DNA of 64,000 nucleotides from Methylocystis sp. Lineage in GTDB: Bacteria > Pseudomonadota > Alphaproteobacteria > Rhizobiales > Beijerinckiaceae. A program made the position numbers and the translations under genes. Location of the stretch: positions 62,001 to 126,000 of the forward strand of contig PERY01000004.1 in assembly GCA_002929055.1 (NCBI GenBank), given 5' to 3'. A model generated the notes under the pieces. The model did not search any database. It was not told the origin of the DNA and saw only the letters and a list, made by a program, of their open reading frames with translations. Shown here one piece after another: positions 35,207 to 44,045 of the stretch; the first letter of the stretch is position 1; each line of letters starts with the position of its first letter.

Positions 35207-35458
35207 ATGAGTATCAAGCTCTCATTATTCGCTGGTCTTGCATTGTTGCTTTCATCGTCAACAGCCACTGTTGCTCAATATTATTATCACCACGATTATC
35301 ACGACGACTATCACCATCCGCCTCCAGCGCATTACTATCCAGCTCATCCGCGGATGCCGCATCCGGGAATGTACTGGCATCCGAGGCATTGGTGGCATGG
35401 GCAATGGTGGCCGTCAGGCTGGCACGATGGCCACTGGTACCACGATCACTATTATTGA
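35207..35458 (+). CDS. secreted His/Tyr/Trp-rich small protein
   Basis: An 83-residue protein with a signal peptide (MSIKLSLFAGLALLLSSS then TATVAQ). The mature part is about 60 residues, nearly all His, Tyr, Trp, Pro and Asp (YYYHHDYHDDYHHPPP, HPRHWWHGQWWPSGWHDGHW). The His clusters suggest binding of Cu, Ni or Zn in the periplasm or outside; this is inferred from composition. The ATG at 35207 has GGGAGA eight bases upstream; an ATG at 35192 is less well placed. AT content is higher than in its neighbours, and it sits between the permease gene and a relic of that gene. Confidence 0.75.
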   Translation: MSIKLSLFAGLALLLSSSTATVAQYYYHHDYHDDYHHPPPAHYYPAHPRMPHPGMYWHPRHWWHGQWWPSGWHDGHWYHDHYY

Positions 35459-35480
35459 TTGATGCTCGGAGAGGATCGGA

Positions 35481-35540
35481 CAGTTCGCGGCCCTGTCGCT
35501 TTATCTGCTGCGCGACGGGTATCAGAGCGCACGCGAGCCA
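35481..35540 (+). pseudogene. relic of a duplicated ABC permease 3' end
   Basis: The stretch GCCCTGTCGCTTTATCTGCT and GCGC then AGAGCGCACGCGAGC matches the end of the permease gene (35071-35123: GCGCTGTCGCATTATCTGCT, GCGC, GAGAGCGCGCGGGAGC). Translated, it reads AALSLYLLRDGYQSARE against AALSHYLLRGWHESARE. There is no start codon and no stop at the matching place; it is a fragment. It shows that a duplication or a recombination event happened here, bracketing the His-rich gene. Confidence 0.7.
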
Positions 35541-35609
35541 AGGGAGCAGGCCTCACCCCAAGCCTCCCCCGCTTGCGGTGAAGAACCTGGAGTGGGCCAG
35601 AGCGCAGCC

Positions 35610-36965
35610 TTACTGCCCCGCGTCGCCGCCCACTTCATCGAGATGATAAACATCATCCCGGAAATGAACGATGCCGTCCGCAGAGGCCCAGCCGGTCATA
35701 TAGACCCACACCACCGGCACGATGCGCGAGAGCTTCACCTCCTCGCGCTCGCCGCTGGCGATCTTGGCGTTGATCTCTTCCTTGGAAAGCTGCGGGCCGC
35801 TTGCGCCGTCGAGAATCCAGGCCGCGAGATCGACGACGCCCTGAACGCGCACGCAGCCATGCGAGAGAAAGCGATAATCATTGGCGAACAAATTCCGCGA
35901 CGGCGTGTCGTGCATATAGACCGAATGCGGGTTCGGCATGGAGATGCGGATCGAGCCCAGAGAATTGCCCGCGCCTGAATCCTGCCGCAGCGTGTAGTTC
36001 ACCGCGCGTTCGCTCGACCAGTCGACGGAGCGCGGATTGATCTCCTCGCCCTTGTTGTTGAGCACGCGAATGCGCTGGCGGGTCAGATAGCTCGGGTCGC
36101 GCAACATGTGGGGCGCGATCTCGTTCTTGATGATCGAGGCCGGCACGGTCCATGTCGGATTGATGTTCACCGCGACGACCTTCGCCTGCACTTCCGGCGA
36201 ATGATGCTCGGGATCGCCGACGATGGCGGCGTAACGGCGCACGACGCGATCGTTCTCCACCGTGTCGACCGCCGTCGAGGGAATGTTCACGACGATGTAG
36301 CGGTCGCCGAAGGGGAAATCGAGGCCCGCGAGCCGCTGCGCCGAGGAGGCGAGTTGCCGGAAGCGCACCGTCGCCGGCACGTCCAGCGCCTTCAGCGTGG
36401 CGCCCGCGACGACTCCCGTCTGCTTCAGCCCCATGCGGAACTGGAAGCGCTTCACGGCGGCGGTAAGCTCGGGATCCCAGGTCGGCTTTGTCGTGTTCCC
36501 CAGCGTATCGTCTTCAGCGGCGAGGCGACGGCGCAGCGTCGCGACTGCTGGCCCCTTTGAGCCAGGCTTCAGGGGAACGCCCACGGTCGGCCAGCCGCCA
36601 AGATCGACGATGCGCGCATAGCGCTCCGAGGCGTTGGAGGTGGTGAAGAAGGTTTGCGGCTGCAGAACCGGCGTCGGGTCGTCGGAGAGCGCTGTCTCGC
36701 GCGGGGGCGCCGGCGGGCGAGGCTTCGGCTTGGGCTTTGGCGCGGCTTCGGCGGTCGGCGCGGGCGCCAAGGGGTCGGCGGGCGCGGCGGGGCCCGCTTG
36801 CGCAGGCGCCGCAGGGGCTGGGGCCGGCGCAGCGGGGGCCGGCGCTGCGGGAGCGGCGGGCCCAGCCGGGGCCTGCGGGAAGGCCGCCTCGGGGGCGACG
36901 CAGGCGACAGCCGCCGCGATGAGGAATATACCGGCGGTCGAAACCGGTCTTTTCAGCCGTGTCAT
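35610..36965 (-). CDS. L,D-transpeptidase with peptidoglycan-binding domain
   Basis: A 451-residue exported cell-wall enzyme. A signal peptide (STAGIFLIAAAVACVAPEAA) is followed by an Ala/Pro-rich linker (about 30-90), a PG_binding_1 domain (PLKPGSKGPAVATLRRRL) and a YkuD catalytic domain with HDTPSRNLFANDYRFLSHGC (Cys371) and VRVQG. It makes 3-3 crosslinks or attaches proteins to peptidoglycan. The ATG at 36965 puts the signal peptide first; a longer frame upstream is not credible. It is divergent from ychF. The size places it with the large YcbB-like L,D-transpeptidases. Confidence 0.92.
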   Translation of the reverse strand: MTRLKRPVSTAGIFLIAAAVACVAPEAAFPQAPAGPAAPAAPAPAAPAPAPAAPAQAGPAAPADPLAPAPTAEAAPKPKPKPRPPAPPRETALSDDPTPVLQPQTFFTTSNASERYARIVDLGGWPTVGVPLKPGSKGPAVATLRRRLAAEDDTLGNTTKPTWDPELTAAVKRFQFRMGLKQTGVVAGATLKALDVPATVRFRQLASSAQRLAGLDFPFGDRYIVVNIPSTAVDTVENDRVVRRYAAIVGDPEHHSPEVQAKVVAVNINPTWTVPASIIKNEIAPHMLRDPSYLTRQRIRVLNNKGEEINPRSVDWSSERAVNYTLRQDSGAGNSLGSIRISMPNPHSVYMHDTPSRNLFANDYRFLSHGCVRVQGVVDLAAWILDGASGPQLSKEEINAKIASGEREEVKLSRIVPVVWVYMTGWASADGIVHFRDDVYHLDEVGGDAGQ

Positions 36966-37122
36966 ATCTGTCTCTTCAGGCGACTCAGGGTCGCCCCTCT
37001 CATTCCCGGTTTTGAAGCCGCCCGCCCGCGCGGTCAAGCTGACCGTCGGGGGCCTTGCCTTTTGCCGCGCCGCCCCGCATACCCCGCGCCAACAACGCTC
37101 TTTCGAAAAAAGCAGGACGGTT

Positions 37123-38220
37123 ATGGGCTTCAAATGCGGCATTGTCGGTCTGCCGAACGTCGGCAAATCGACCCTTTTCAACGCGCTCACGCAGACCGCG
37201 GCGGCGCAGGCCGCAAATTACCCCTTCTGCACCATCGAGCCCAATGTCGGCGCGGTGGCCGTGCCCGATCCGCGCCTCGACGAGCTGGCGAAGATCGCGG
37301 GCTCCAGGCAGATCATCCCGACGCAGCTCACCTTTGTCGACATCGCCGGCCTGGTGCGCGGCGCCTCCAAGGGCGAGGGACTCGGCAACCAGTTCCTCGC
37401 CAACATCCGCGAATGCGACGCCATCGCCCATGTCGTGCGCTGCTTCGAAGACGGCGACGTGACGCATGTGGAAGGCGGCGTCGATCCTGTGCGCGACATT
37501 GAGACGATCGAGACCGAGCTGATGCTCTCCGATCTCGATAGTCTTGAAAAGCGCGTCGTCGCGCTGGAGAAGAAGGCCAAGGGCGGCGACAAGGAGTCGA
37601 AGGAGCTTGTCGATCTCATGAACCGATGCCTCGTGCTACTGCGCGAGGGCAAGCCGGCGCGCATGGCGAAAGTGTCGGAAGACGAGCGCGTGACGTTCAA
37701 CGGGCTTGGGCTGCTGTCGTCCAAGCCCGTTCTCTATGTCTGCAATGTCGAGGAAGAGTCGGCTTCGGAGGGCAACGGCAATTCCGCGAAAGTCGCCGTG
37801 CGCGCGAAGGAAGAAGGCGCCGCGGCCGTCGTCGTCTCCGCGAAGATCGAGAGCGAAATCGCGGTGATGCCGGCCGAGGAGCAGAAGGATTATCTGGAAG
37901 CCGTAGGGCTCTCGGAGCCCGGCCTCAACCGCGTGATCCGCGCAGGCTACGACCTGCTGCATCTCATCACCTATTTCACCGTCGGCCCGAAAGAGGCGCG
38001 CGCCTGGACGATCGAGAAGGGCACGAAAGCCCCGGCGGCGGCGGGCGTGATCCATACGGATTTCGAAAAGGGCTTCATTCGCGCAGAGACGATCGCCTAT
38101 GACGATTACGTGGCGAACAAGGGCGAAGCCGGCGCGCGCGACGCCGGACGGCTGAGGCTGGAAGGCAAGGAATATACGGTGGCCGACGGCGACGTGATGC
38201 ATTTCAGGTTCAATACGTAG
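37123..38220 (+). CDS. ychF: redox-regulated ATPase/GTPase YchF
   Basis: A 365-residue Obg-family P-loop protein, the universally conserved YchF that hydrolyses ATP in preference to GTP and associates with ribosomes. P-loop GLPNVGKSTLFNALT (9-17 core), G2/G3 YPFCTIEPNVG and FVDIAGLVRGASKGEGLG, the altered G4 NVEEES, and a C-terminal TGS domain (LLHLITYFTVGPKEARAWTI, VIHTDFEKGFIRAE) are all visible. The ATG at 37123 is the family start; in-frame extension upstream covers the divergent promoter region and is not used. Confidence 0.97.
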   Translation: MGFKCGIVGLPNVGKSTLFNALTQTAAAQAANYPFCTIEPNVGAVAVPDPRLDELAKIAGSRQIIPTQLTFVDIAGLVRGASKGEGLGNQFLANIRECDAIAHVVRCFEDGDVTHVEGGVDPVRDIETIETELMLSDLDSLEKRVVALEKKAKGGDKESKELVDLMNRCLVLLREGKPARMAKVSEDERVTFNGLGLLSSKPVLYVCNVEEESASEGNGNSAKVAVRAKEEGAAAVVVSAKIESEIAVMPAEEQKDYLEAVGLSEPGLNRVIRAGYDLLHLITYFTVGPKEARAWTIEKGTKAPAAAGVIHTDFEKGFIRAETIAYDDYVANKGEAGARDAGRLRLEGKEYTVADGDVMHFRFNT

Positions 38221-38415
38221 TCCCATCGCTCTTGGCTCTGGCGCGGTGGACAGCTTGCGGCTTCTTGCGGCCTCGCTTGCGTCTCTCGCCGCCGACGCCT
38301 ATGCTGCGCTGCAATAGAACTCATCCTTATAGATCGGCAACGTCCGCCCGGCTCTCGCCCGGCGGGCAGGCTGAAGCAGCTGGCAATTTATCGAGCTTCG
38401 GTCCGAAAGGCGCGA

Positions 38416-39495
38416 TTGATCCATCGATATGTCCGACTCGCATTCGGGTTCTGGCGCGGGCGTTCGCGTCGAAGCGCCTGGCTGCTCTCCATCGGCTTTC
38501 TTATCTGCCTGATCGCCAACACGCTCGTCGCGCTTGCGGTGAACCGGTGGAGCAAGAGCTTTTTCGACGCGCTGCAGGTGCGCGATCCCGCCGTCATCAT
38601 TCAATGCATCATCCAGCTCGCTATCCTCGGCGCAGTGACCGCCGTCGCCGCCATCGCGACGCTGCAGTGCCGGATGCGTCTTCAGGTCGGCTGGCGGCTG
38701 TGGCTGACGTCTTCTCTTGTCGAGCGCTGGCTGCAGAAGGGCCCGAGCCGCGAACGCGCCATTTCCCATTCCATCGATAATCCGGAGGCGCGCATAGCCG
38801 AGGACGGACGACTGTCGGTTGACCTCTTCGTCGATCTCGCCGGCGGGATCATCAACATCTTCCTCGTCTCGACATCGTTCATCTTCGTCCTCTGGCAGGT
38901 TGGCGGCGCCTTTCATGTTTTCGGCGTGGTCGTGCCGGGATTCCTCGTCCTCGCCGTGGTGCTTTACACGGGCATGACGTCGCTCGGCATGTGGATTCTC
39001 GGTCGCCCGCTCGTCGCAAGCGTTGAAGAAAAAGCCGCTGCGGAAGGCGATTTTCGTTATGCGCTGACGCAGGTGAGAGACGAACTCGAAAAATGCGACG
39101 CAAAGGGCTCCGGCAAGCGCGTCGATTTTCGCAGCCATCTGCAGAGACTCGCGCAATCATGGGCGCTCGTCATCCACGGCCAGACGAGAATTGTCTTTCT
39201 GACCAGCGCAAATAATCTTCTCGCCCCGGCGGTGCCGCTTGTTCTGGGCGCGCCGAAATATCTGGCTGGCGACATGAGCCTTGGCGACCTCATGCAGGCG
39301 GCGGCGGCTTTCCTGCAGGTCCAGCTCTCTTTGAACTGGCTCGCCGACAATGCGCTGAGCATCGCGAACTGGTCCGCTTCGGCCCGGCGCGTCGCAGTCC
39401 TCGATTTGGCGTTGGCGAACCGCGAAGCCGATGCGAAGGATGAGAGCATTGTGCCCTTTCCGAAAGTCGACGTTGCGATCGGAGCGGCGCAGTAG
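38416..39495 (+). CDS. SbmA/BacA-like transmembrane protein without ATPase domain
   Basis: A 359-residue protein that matches the membrane half of YddA/BacA-type peptide and vitamin transporters: NRWSKSFFDALQVRD near residue 43, WRLWLTSSLVERWLQ, DNPEARIAEDGRLSVDLFVD (the signature NPDQRI-like motif) and about six membrane segments. Alphaproteobacterial relatives usually continue into an ABC ATPase domain; here the frame ends 15 residues after the last conserved block and no ATPase sequence follows before phaR. It may be a BacA-like proton-driven form or a truncated gene. No ATG exists near the N-terminus; TTG at 38416 is assumed. Confidence 0.75.
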   Translation: MIHRYVRLAFGFWRGRSRRSAWLLSIGFLICLIANTLVALAVNRWSKSFFDALQVRDPAVIIQCIIQLAILGAVTAVAAIATLQCRMRLQVGWRLWLTSSLVERWLQKGPSRERAISHSIDNPEARIAEDGRLSVDLFVDLAGGIINIFLVSTSFIFVLWQVGGAFHVFGVVVPGFLVLAVVLYTGMTSLGMWILGRPLVASVEEKAAAEGDFRYALTQVRDELEKCDAKGSGKRVDFRSHLQRLAQSWALVIHGQTRIVFLTSANNLLAPAVPLVLGAPKYLAGDMSLGDLMQAAAAFLQVQLSLNWLADNALSIANWSASARRVAVLDLALANREADAKDESIVPFPKVDVAIGAAQ

Positions 39496-39526
39496 TCCGG
39501 TGACGATGGAACCTGGGACGGTTCCT

Positions 39527-40153
39527 TCAGCCTGCCTTGCTGGACATATTATCGATCCGCTTGGTCAGATCGTCGAGCTGGCGCTTCAGCTCGGCTACGT
39601 CGCCCTCCTTGCCGGGGGCTGCGCCCTCGTGTTCGTCCAGCGAAGGGCCGGTCGTGCCAGTCACGCCCTCGGTCGGCAGGCCGAAGGGGTTGAACATGGT
39701 CAGCGCCTGGCGGAAGACCAGCATGTTCTTGCGGGTCTGCTCCTCCATCGCCTGGAAGGCGGCGCGGGTCGGCTCCGCGAAGGGGCCGGTCGGCAGCGCG
39801 GAGGTGAACTGGTCGCGGAACTTCTGCTGTTCCTTCGTGAGCTTGTCGATGGAGAATTCCAGATAGCTCGGCACCAGCATCTGCATCGAGTCGCCGTAAA
39901 AGCGTATCAATTGTCGCAGGAAGGCGATCGGCAGCAGGCTCTGGCCGTCCTTGCCCTCCTGCTCAAAGATGATCTGGGTGAGAACCGGGCGGGTGATGTC
40001 CTCCCCGGATTTGGCGTCGCAAACGACGAAATCCTCACCCTTTTTGACCATGGAGGCGAGATCTTCCAGCGTGACGTAAGTGCTTGTGCCCGTGTCGTAA
40101 AGACGACGGTTGGCGTATTTCTTGATCACTGTCGGTTTCTTTTCCGTCGCCAT
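39527..40153 (-). CDS. phaR: polyhydroxyalkanoate synthesis repressor PhaR
   Basis: A 208-residue regulator that binds DNA and PHA granules and represses phasin and PHB genes. The N-terminal PHB/PHA accumulation regulator domain is plain (KKPTVIKKYANRRLYDTGTS, TYVTLEDLASMVKKGEDFVV), followed by a helical region with FYGDSMQMLVPSYLEFSID and a C-terminal coiled coil (VAELKRQLDDLTKRID). The ATG at 40153 is the family start. It is divergent from phaA across 248 bases. Confidence 0.95.
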   Translation of the reverse strand: MATEKKPTVIKKYANRRLYDTGTSTYVTLEDLASMVKKGEDFVVCDAKSGEDITRPVLTQIIFEQEGKDGQSLLPIAFLRQLIRFYGDSMQMLVPSYLEFSIDKLTKEQQKFRDQFTSALPTGPFAEPTRAAFQAMEEQTRKNMLVFRQALTMFNPFGLPTEGVTGTTGPSLDEHEGAAPGKEGDVAELKRQLDDLTKRIDNMSSKAG

Positions 40154-40401
40154 ACGCCTGATCCGTTCCCCACGCCTCGGACCGCCGCCCAAAAAAACGT
40201 CAAGCCCACCCTGTTGGACGATAAGCCGATTTTGGCGCCTGCGGCAATATTTTCCTCATCGATGGCTTTCACTTGGGCCCAAATCCGTGCAAAACGGGCC
40301 GCGGCTTGACGAACGCAAGCGCGAAATGCTGAACCAAATACGCCCCGGCCGGGCGCTCGGGGGCTTGAAGAGCCCGACCAATCTTAAAAAGGGAGACAGA
40401 C

Positions 40402-41577
40402 ATGACGACCGATATCGTGATCGTTTCCGCGGCGCGCACCGCCGTCGGATCGTTCAACGGAGCCTTCGCAACGGTTCCGGCCCACGAGCTCGGCGCCGCT
40501 GCTGTCAAGGCCGCCCTGGAGCGCGTCAATGTCGAGCCCGGTTCCGTGGATGAAGTGATCCTGGGCCAGGTGCTGACCGCCGCCCACGGCCAGAACCCCG
40601 CCCGCCAGGCCGCCATCAAGGCCGGCATTCCCGACAGCAAGACCGCCTTCGGCATCAATCAGGTCTGCGGCTCGGGCCTGCGCGCCGTGGCGCTCGCCGC
40701 CCAGCAGATCCAGGCTGGCGACGCCTCCATCGTGGTCGCCGGCGGCCAGGAGTCCATGTCGCTTTCGACGCACGCCTCGCAGTTGCGCACCGGCACCAAG
40801 ATGGGCGACGTGAAGTTCGTCGACACCATGATCGTCGACGGCCTGACTGACGCCTTCAACAACTATCACATGGGCATCACCGCCGAGAACGTCGCCAAGC
40901 AGTGGCAGATCACCCGCGAACAGCAGGACGCCTTCGCCGTCGCCTCGCAGAACAAGGCCGAGGCCGCCCAGAAGGCCGGCAAGTTCAAGGACGAGATCGT
41001 CCCCTACGTCATCTCGACCAAAAAGGGCGACGTGACCGTCGACGCCGACGAATACATCAAGCACGGCGTGACGCTCGACGGCGTCACGAAGCTGCGCCCG
41101 GCCTTCATCAAGGACGGCACGGTGACGGCGGCGAACGCCTCCGGCATCAATGACGGCGGCGCGGCGCTGGTCGTCATGAGCGCGGCCGAGGCCGCCAAGC
41201 GCGGCTTGACGCCGCTCGCCCGCATCGCCTCCTGGGCGACGGCCGGCGTTGATCCGACCGTGATGGGCTCGGGCCCGATCCCGGCCTCGCGCAAGGCGCT
41301 GGAGAAGGCCGGCTGGAAGGTCGCCGACCTCGATCTCGTCGAGGCCAACGAAGCCTTCGCGGCGCAGGCCCTCGCGGTCAACAAGGACATGGGCTGGAAT
41401 ACGGACATCGTGAACGTGAACGGCGGCGCCATCGCCATCGGCCACCCCATCGGCGCCTCGGGCGCGCGCGTCCTCGTCACGCTGCTGCATGAAATGGGCC
41501 GCCGCAACGCCAGGAAGGGCCTCGCCACGCTCTGCATCGGCGGCGGCATGGGCATCGCGCTGACTGTGGAACGCTAA
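40402..41577 (+). CDS. phaA: acetyl-CoA acetyltransferase (beta-ketothiolase)
   Basis: A 391-residue thiolase that condenses two acetyl-CoA into acetoacetyl-CoA, first step of PHB synthesis. Catalytic residues are in place: Cys89 in [15 protein letters not shown], the His in [12 protein letters not shown] (about 348) and Cys378 in [11 protein letters not shown]. It has an AAAGGGAGA ribosome site. phaB follows after 88 bases with a hairpin between, and phaR is divergent upstream. Confidence 0.97.
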   Translation: MTTDIVIVSAARTAVGSFNGAFATVPAHELGAAAVKAALERVNVEPGSVDEVILGQVLTAAHGQNPARQAAIKAGIPDSKTAFGINQVCGSGLRAVALAAQQIQAGDASIVVAGGQESMSLSTHASQLRTGTKMGDVKFVDTMIVDGLTDAFNNYHMGITAENVAKQWQITREQQDAFAVASQNKAEAAQKAGKFKDEIVPYVISTKKGDVTVDADEYIKHGVTLDGVTKLRPAFIKDGTVTAANASGINDGGAALVVMSAAEAAKRGLTPLARIASWATAGVDPTVMGSGPIPASRKALEKAGWKVADLDLVEANEAFAAQALAVNKDMGWNTDIVNVNGGAIAIGHPIGASGARVLVTLLHEMGRRNARKGLATLCIGGGMGIALTVER

Positions 41578-41604
41578 GAGTTCTCAACAAGAAACAAGAA
41601 AAGG

Positions 41605-41631
41605 AAGCTGCGCGCCGCGTGCGCGCAGCTT
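41605..41631 (+). promoter_or_regulatory. hairpin between phaA and phaB (partial terminator)
   Basis: A perfect 11-pair stem, AAGCTGCGCGC (41605-41615) and GCGCGCAGCTT (41621-41631), loop CGCGT, followed by a T-rich but interrupted TGATTATTTTT. It may attenuate transcription into phaB or protect the phaA message. Confidence 0.55.
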
Positions 41632-41665
41632 TGATTATTTTTCGAGAGGAAGAGAGGAGAGAAAC

Positions 41666-42391
41666 GTGGCTAGAACAGCAGTTGTGACGGGCGGAACCCG
41701 CGGCATCGGCGAAGCGATTTCGAAGGCGCTCAAGGCCGCCGGCTACAATGTCGCGGCGACTTACGCCGGGAACGACGAAGCCGCCAATAAGTTCAAGGCC
41801 GAGACCGGCATTCCGGTTTTCAAGTTCGACGTATCGGACTATGACGCCTGCGCCGCCGGCGTCGCCGCCATCGAGAAGGAAGTCGGCCCGGTCGACATTC
41901 TCGTCAACAACGCCGGCATCACCAAGGACCGCCTGTTCCACAAGATGGAGCTGGCGCAGTGGCAGGCGGTGATCAACACCAACCTGAACTCGCTCTTCAA
42001 CGTCACGCGCCCGGTCATCAACGGCATGCGCGACCGCGGTTTCGGTCGCATCATCGTCATCTCGTCGATCAATGGTCAGAAGGGCCAGGCCGGCCAGACG
42101 AACTACTCGGCCTCCAAGGCCGGCGACATCGGCTTCGTGAAGGCGCTGGCGCAGGAAAGCGCCTCGAAGGGCATCACCGTCAACGCCATCGCGCCGGGCT
42201 ATATCGCCACGGAGATGGTGAAGGCCGTGCCGCAGGACGTGCTCGACAAGCACATCATTCCCTTCATCGCGGTCGGCCGCCTTGGCGAGCCGGAAGAGAT
42301 CGCGCGCGCGGTTGTTTTCCTGGCCTCCGACGACGCAGGTTTCATGACCGGCTCGACGCTGACCATCAACGGCGGCCAGTATCTGACCTAG
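41666..42391 (+). CDS. phaB: acetoacetyl-CoA reductase
   Basis: A 241-residue NADPH-dependent short-chain dehydrogenase making (R)-3-hydroxybutyryl-CoA for PHB synthase. Seen: cofactor motif TGGTRGIGEAISKAL (residues 8-22), NNAGITKDRLFHKM, catalytic Ser about 137 and YSASKAGDIGF (Tyr/Lys), and the C-terminal STLTINGGQYLT. The start is a GTG after GAGAGGAGAGAAAC. PHB synthase phaC is not in the window. Confidence 0.97.
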   Translation: MARTAVVTGGTRGIGEAISKALKAAGYNVAATYAGNDEAANKFKAETGIPVFKFDVSDYDACAAGVAAIEKEVGPVDILVNNAGITKDRLFHKMELAQWQAVINTNLNSLFNVTRPVINGMRDRGFGRIIVISSINGQKGQAGQTNYSASKAGDIGFVKALAQESASKGITVNAIAPGYIATEMVKAVPQDVLDKHIIPFIAVGRLGEPEEIARAVVFLASDDAGFMTGSTLTINGGQYLT

Positions 42392-42411
42392 CATCTGCGC
42401 TCATCGCAGAG

Positions 42412-42444
42412 AAAATGGCCGGCCGCTGTGTCGGCCATTTTTTT
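42412..42444 (+). terminator. rho-independent terminator after phaB
   Basis: Stem AAATGGCCG (42413-42421) with CGGCCATTT (42432-42440), a 10-base loop, and a T-run continuing to 42444. It closes the phaA-phaB unit. Confidence 0.9.
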
Positions 42445-42976
42445 GACCACGGCCCGCGCCTTTGCGAGACTGCGTCGCGGCGACGGCTTCTCTGCTTCCG
42501 GTTTTCTTTCGAGGACTTCGCGCATGTCCACGGCGTCGCGACCGCCAGACGCTACGAGTTTCCGCCCGATGAAACTCGGTTCGCGGCGGCGCCGATACGC
42601 TGCTCTGGCGGTGAACGCAGCTTTCTTTGCTTGTGTTGCATACTGGCTCTCGAAAAACGTGAGTTTCACGGATCTGCTGACGCAACTGCAGCGCATTCCC
42701 CCGCGCGCAATTCTTGTTGCGATGGCGATGAATTCGGTCGTCCTTGCGCTTTATGGCCTGCGTCTCGCAGCGATACTGCGCGCAAAGGCGATCCTGTGTT
42801 TTCTCATCACGACCATCGGATTCACGTTCAACAGCCTGTTCCCGTTCCGCATCGGCGAGGGCGTCAAGATTTATTTCGGCGGCGCATATTTCGGGCTACC
42901 GATAGGCGGCCTCGGGGCGGCGGTTCTGATGGAGAAGCTGTACGATCTGTCGGCGATCGTACTAATCCCTACATTA

Positions 42977-44045
42977 ACAAAGCCTCACGCTGCGGCATAC
43001 CTACATGAGGGGGCATGAAAGAAACTCGCGACGATTTCCGGTAATTTCTGTAGCCGATGCAGGGCGCTGTCGACGGTCAACTTCAACTCTTCCTTGGTTT
43101 TCGCCGTTGCTTTCGCAATTCGGGTTTTCAGGTGCGCCCACGCGAGTTCGTCAGGATTGAGTTCGGGCGCGTATGGAGGAAGGAAGAACAATTCGATTGC
43201 ATCGGAATTCTCCTCGACAAATTTTCTTACCATCTTTGCCTTGTGAGCCGGGTGTCCATCGACGATGAGAAACACCTTGCGATCCATTCCGGTGAGCAGA
43301 CGCTTGAGAAATTCACCGAATACGCTGGCGTTCACATGGCCTTCCACGGTCATGAAGCGAAAGCCACCTTGTGCATTGACCGCCGAGAGCATGTTGACGC
43401 TAAATCGCGCGCCCGTTGCCTTGACCACAGGCGTCTTCCCAGTCGGCGACCATGTTGTCCCCGCGTGATAGTCTGATCGGATTGCCGACTCGTCAGCAAA
43501 GAAGATGACAGCTCCTTCTCGCTTGGCTCGGGCTGCGATCTTCGGATATTCCTCACTGCGCCAGTTTTCAACGAGCGCCGGATTCTGTTGCCACGCCCGG
43601 TAGAGCGGACGCTGGGGACTGAACCCAAGGCGACGCATCAGACGGCCAACCGAAACCTCGCTCAGGTTCACGGAGAATTTCTGACGGATCAACTCTCGGA
43701 TCATCGCCAACGTCCACAAGGCATAAGGAAACTTGAGTTGCAACGGGCTCTTCTCTCTGACGATGCGAGCCAGAACCTCCATCTGACGGGCATTGATCTT
43801 GGGAGGAGCACCGGGAATTGGTTTGGCCTTGAGCGCATCTTCTCCGCCGTAATAATGCGCCTCAAGCCAGCGATAAATTGTGCGTCGGTTAAGGCCCATG
43901 CCTTTCGCGACGGCTTCTGGGCTCTCGCCGGACATCACCCGCCTAACCGCTACAATGCGGAGTTGCTCTTTCGAATCCCGAGGTAGCTTGCGACCGTCAA
44001 AAATCTTTTTGCATTGCATGCCCAACATTATAGATCATGAGGCTT
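42977..44045 (-). mobile_element. IS630-family insertion sequence, 1069 bp
   Basis: Bounded by TA at 42975-42976 and at 44046-44047, the two-base target duplication expected for IS630. The ends share AAGCCTCA (42980-42987) and its inverse TGAGGCTT (44038-44045); the left end carries three extra bases, so the terminal repeats are imperfect or the left limit is off by a few bases. One full-length transposase gene fills the element. It interrupts a membrane-protein gene. Confidence 0.82.
42985..44028 (-). CDS. IS630-family transposase
   Basis: A 347-residue transposase in one frame. An N-terminal helix-turn-helix (SPEAVAKGMGLNRRTIYRWL, about residues 36-55) and a winged-helix region with KFSVNLSEVSVGRLMRRLG precede the DDE catalytic domain: FFADESA (Asp179), VFLIVDGHPAHK (Asp257), and LPPYAPELNPDELAWAHLK (Glu294). 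The stop codon lies inside the left terminal repeat. All catalytic residues are present, so the element may still be active. Confidence 0.95.
   Translation of the reverse strand: MLGMQCKKIFDGRKLPRDSKEQLRIVAVRRVMSGESPEAVAKGMGLNRRTIYRWLEAHYYGGEDALKAKPIPGAPPKINARQMEVLARIVREKSPLQLKFPYALWTLAMIRELIRQKFSVNLSEVSVGRLMRRLGFSPQRPLYRAWQQNPALVENWRSEEYPKIAARAKREGAVIFFADESAIRSDYHAGTTWSPTGKTPVVKATGARFSVNMLSAVNAQGGFRFMTVEGHVNASVFGEFLKRLLTGMDRKVFLIVDGHPAHKAKMVRKFVEENSDAIELFFLPPYAPELNPDELAWAHLKTRIAKATAKTKEELKLTVDSALHRLQKLPEIVASFFHAPSCRYAAA

Noticed and set aside
36634-37122. In-frame N-terminal extension of ychF of 163 codons
   Set aside because: The extension is Gly/Ala/Arg low-complexity sequence antisense to the L,D-transpeptidase linker; YchF proteins start at MGFKCGIVGLPNVGKST.
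38299-39156. Minus-strand open frame across the SbmA-like gene
   Set aside because: The plus-strand frame has membrane segments and family motifs; the minus frame is hydrophilic shadow sequence.
40306-40334. TTGACG with a -10 at 17 bases as phaA promoter
   Set aside because: The matching -10 hexamer is CTGAAC, too far from consensus to support.
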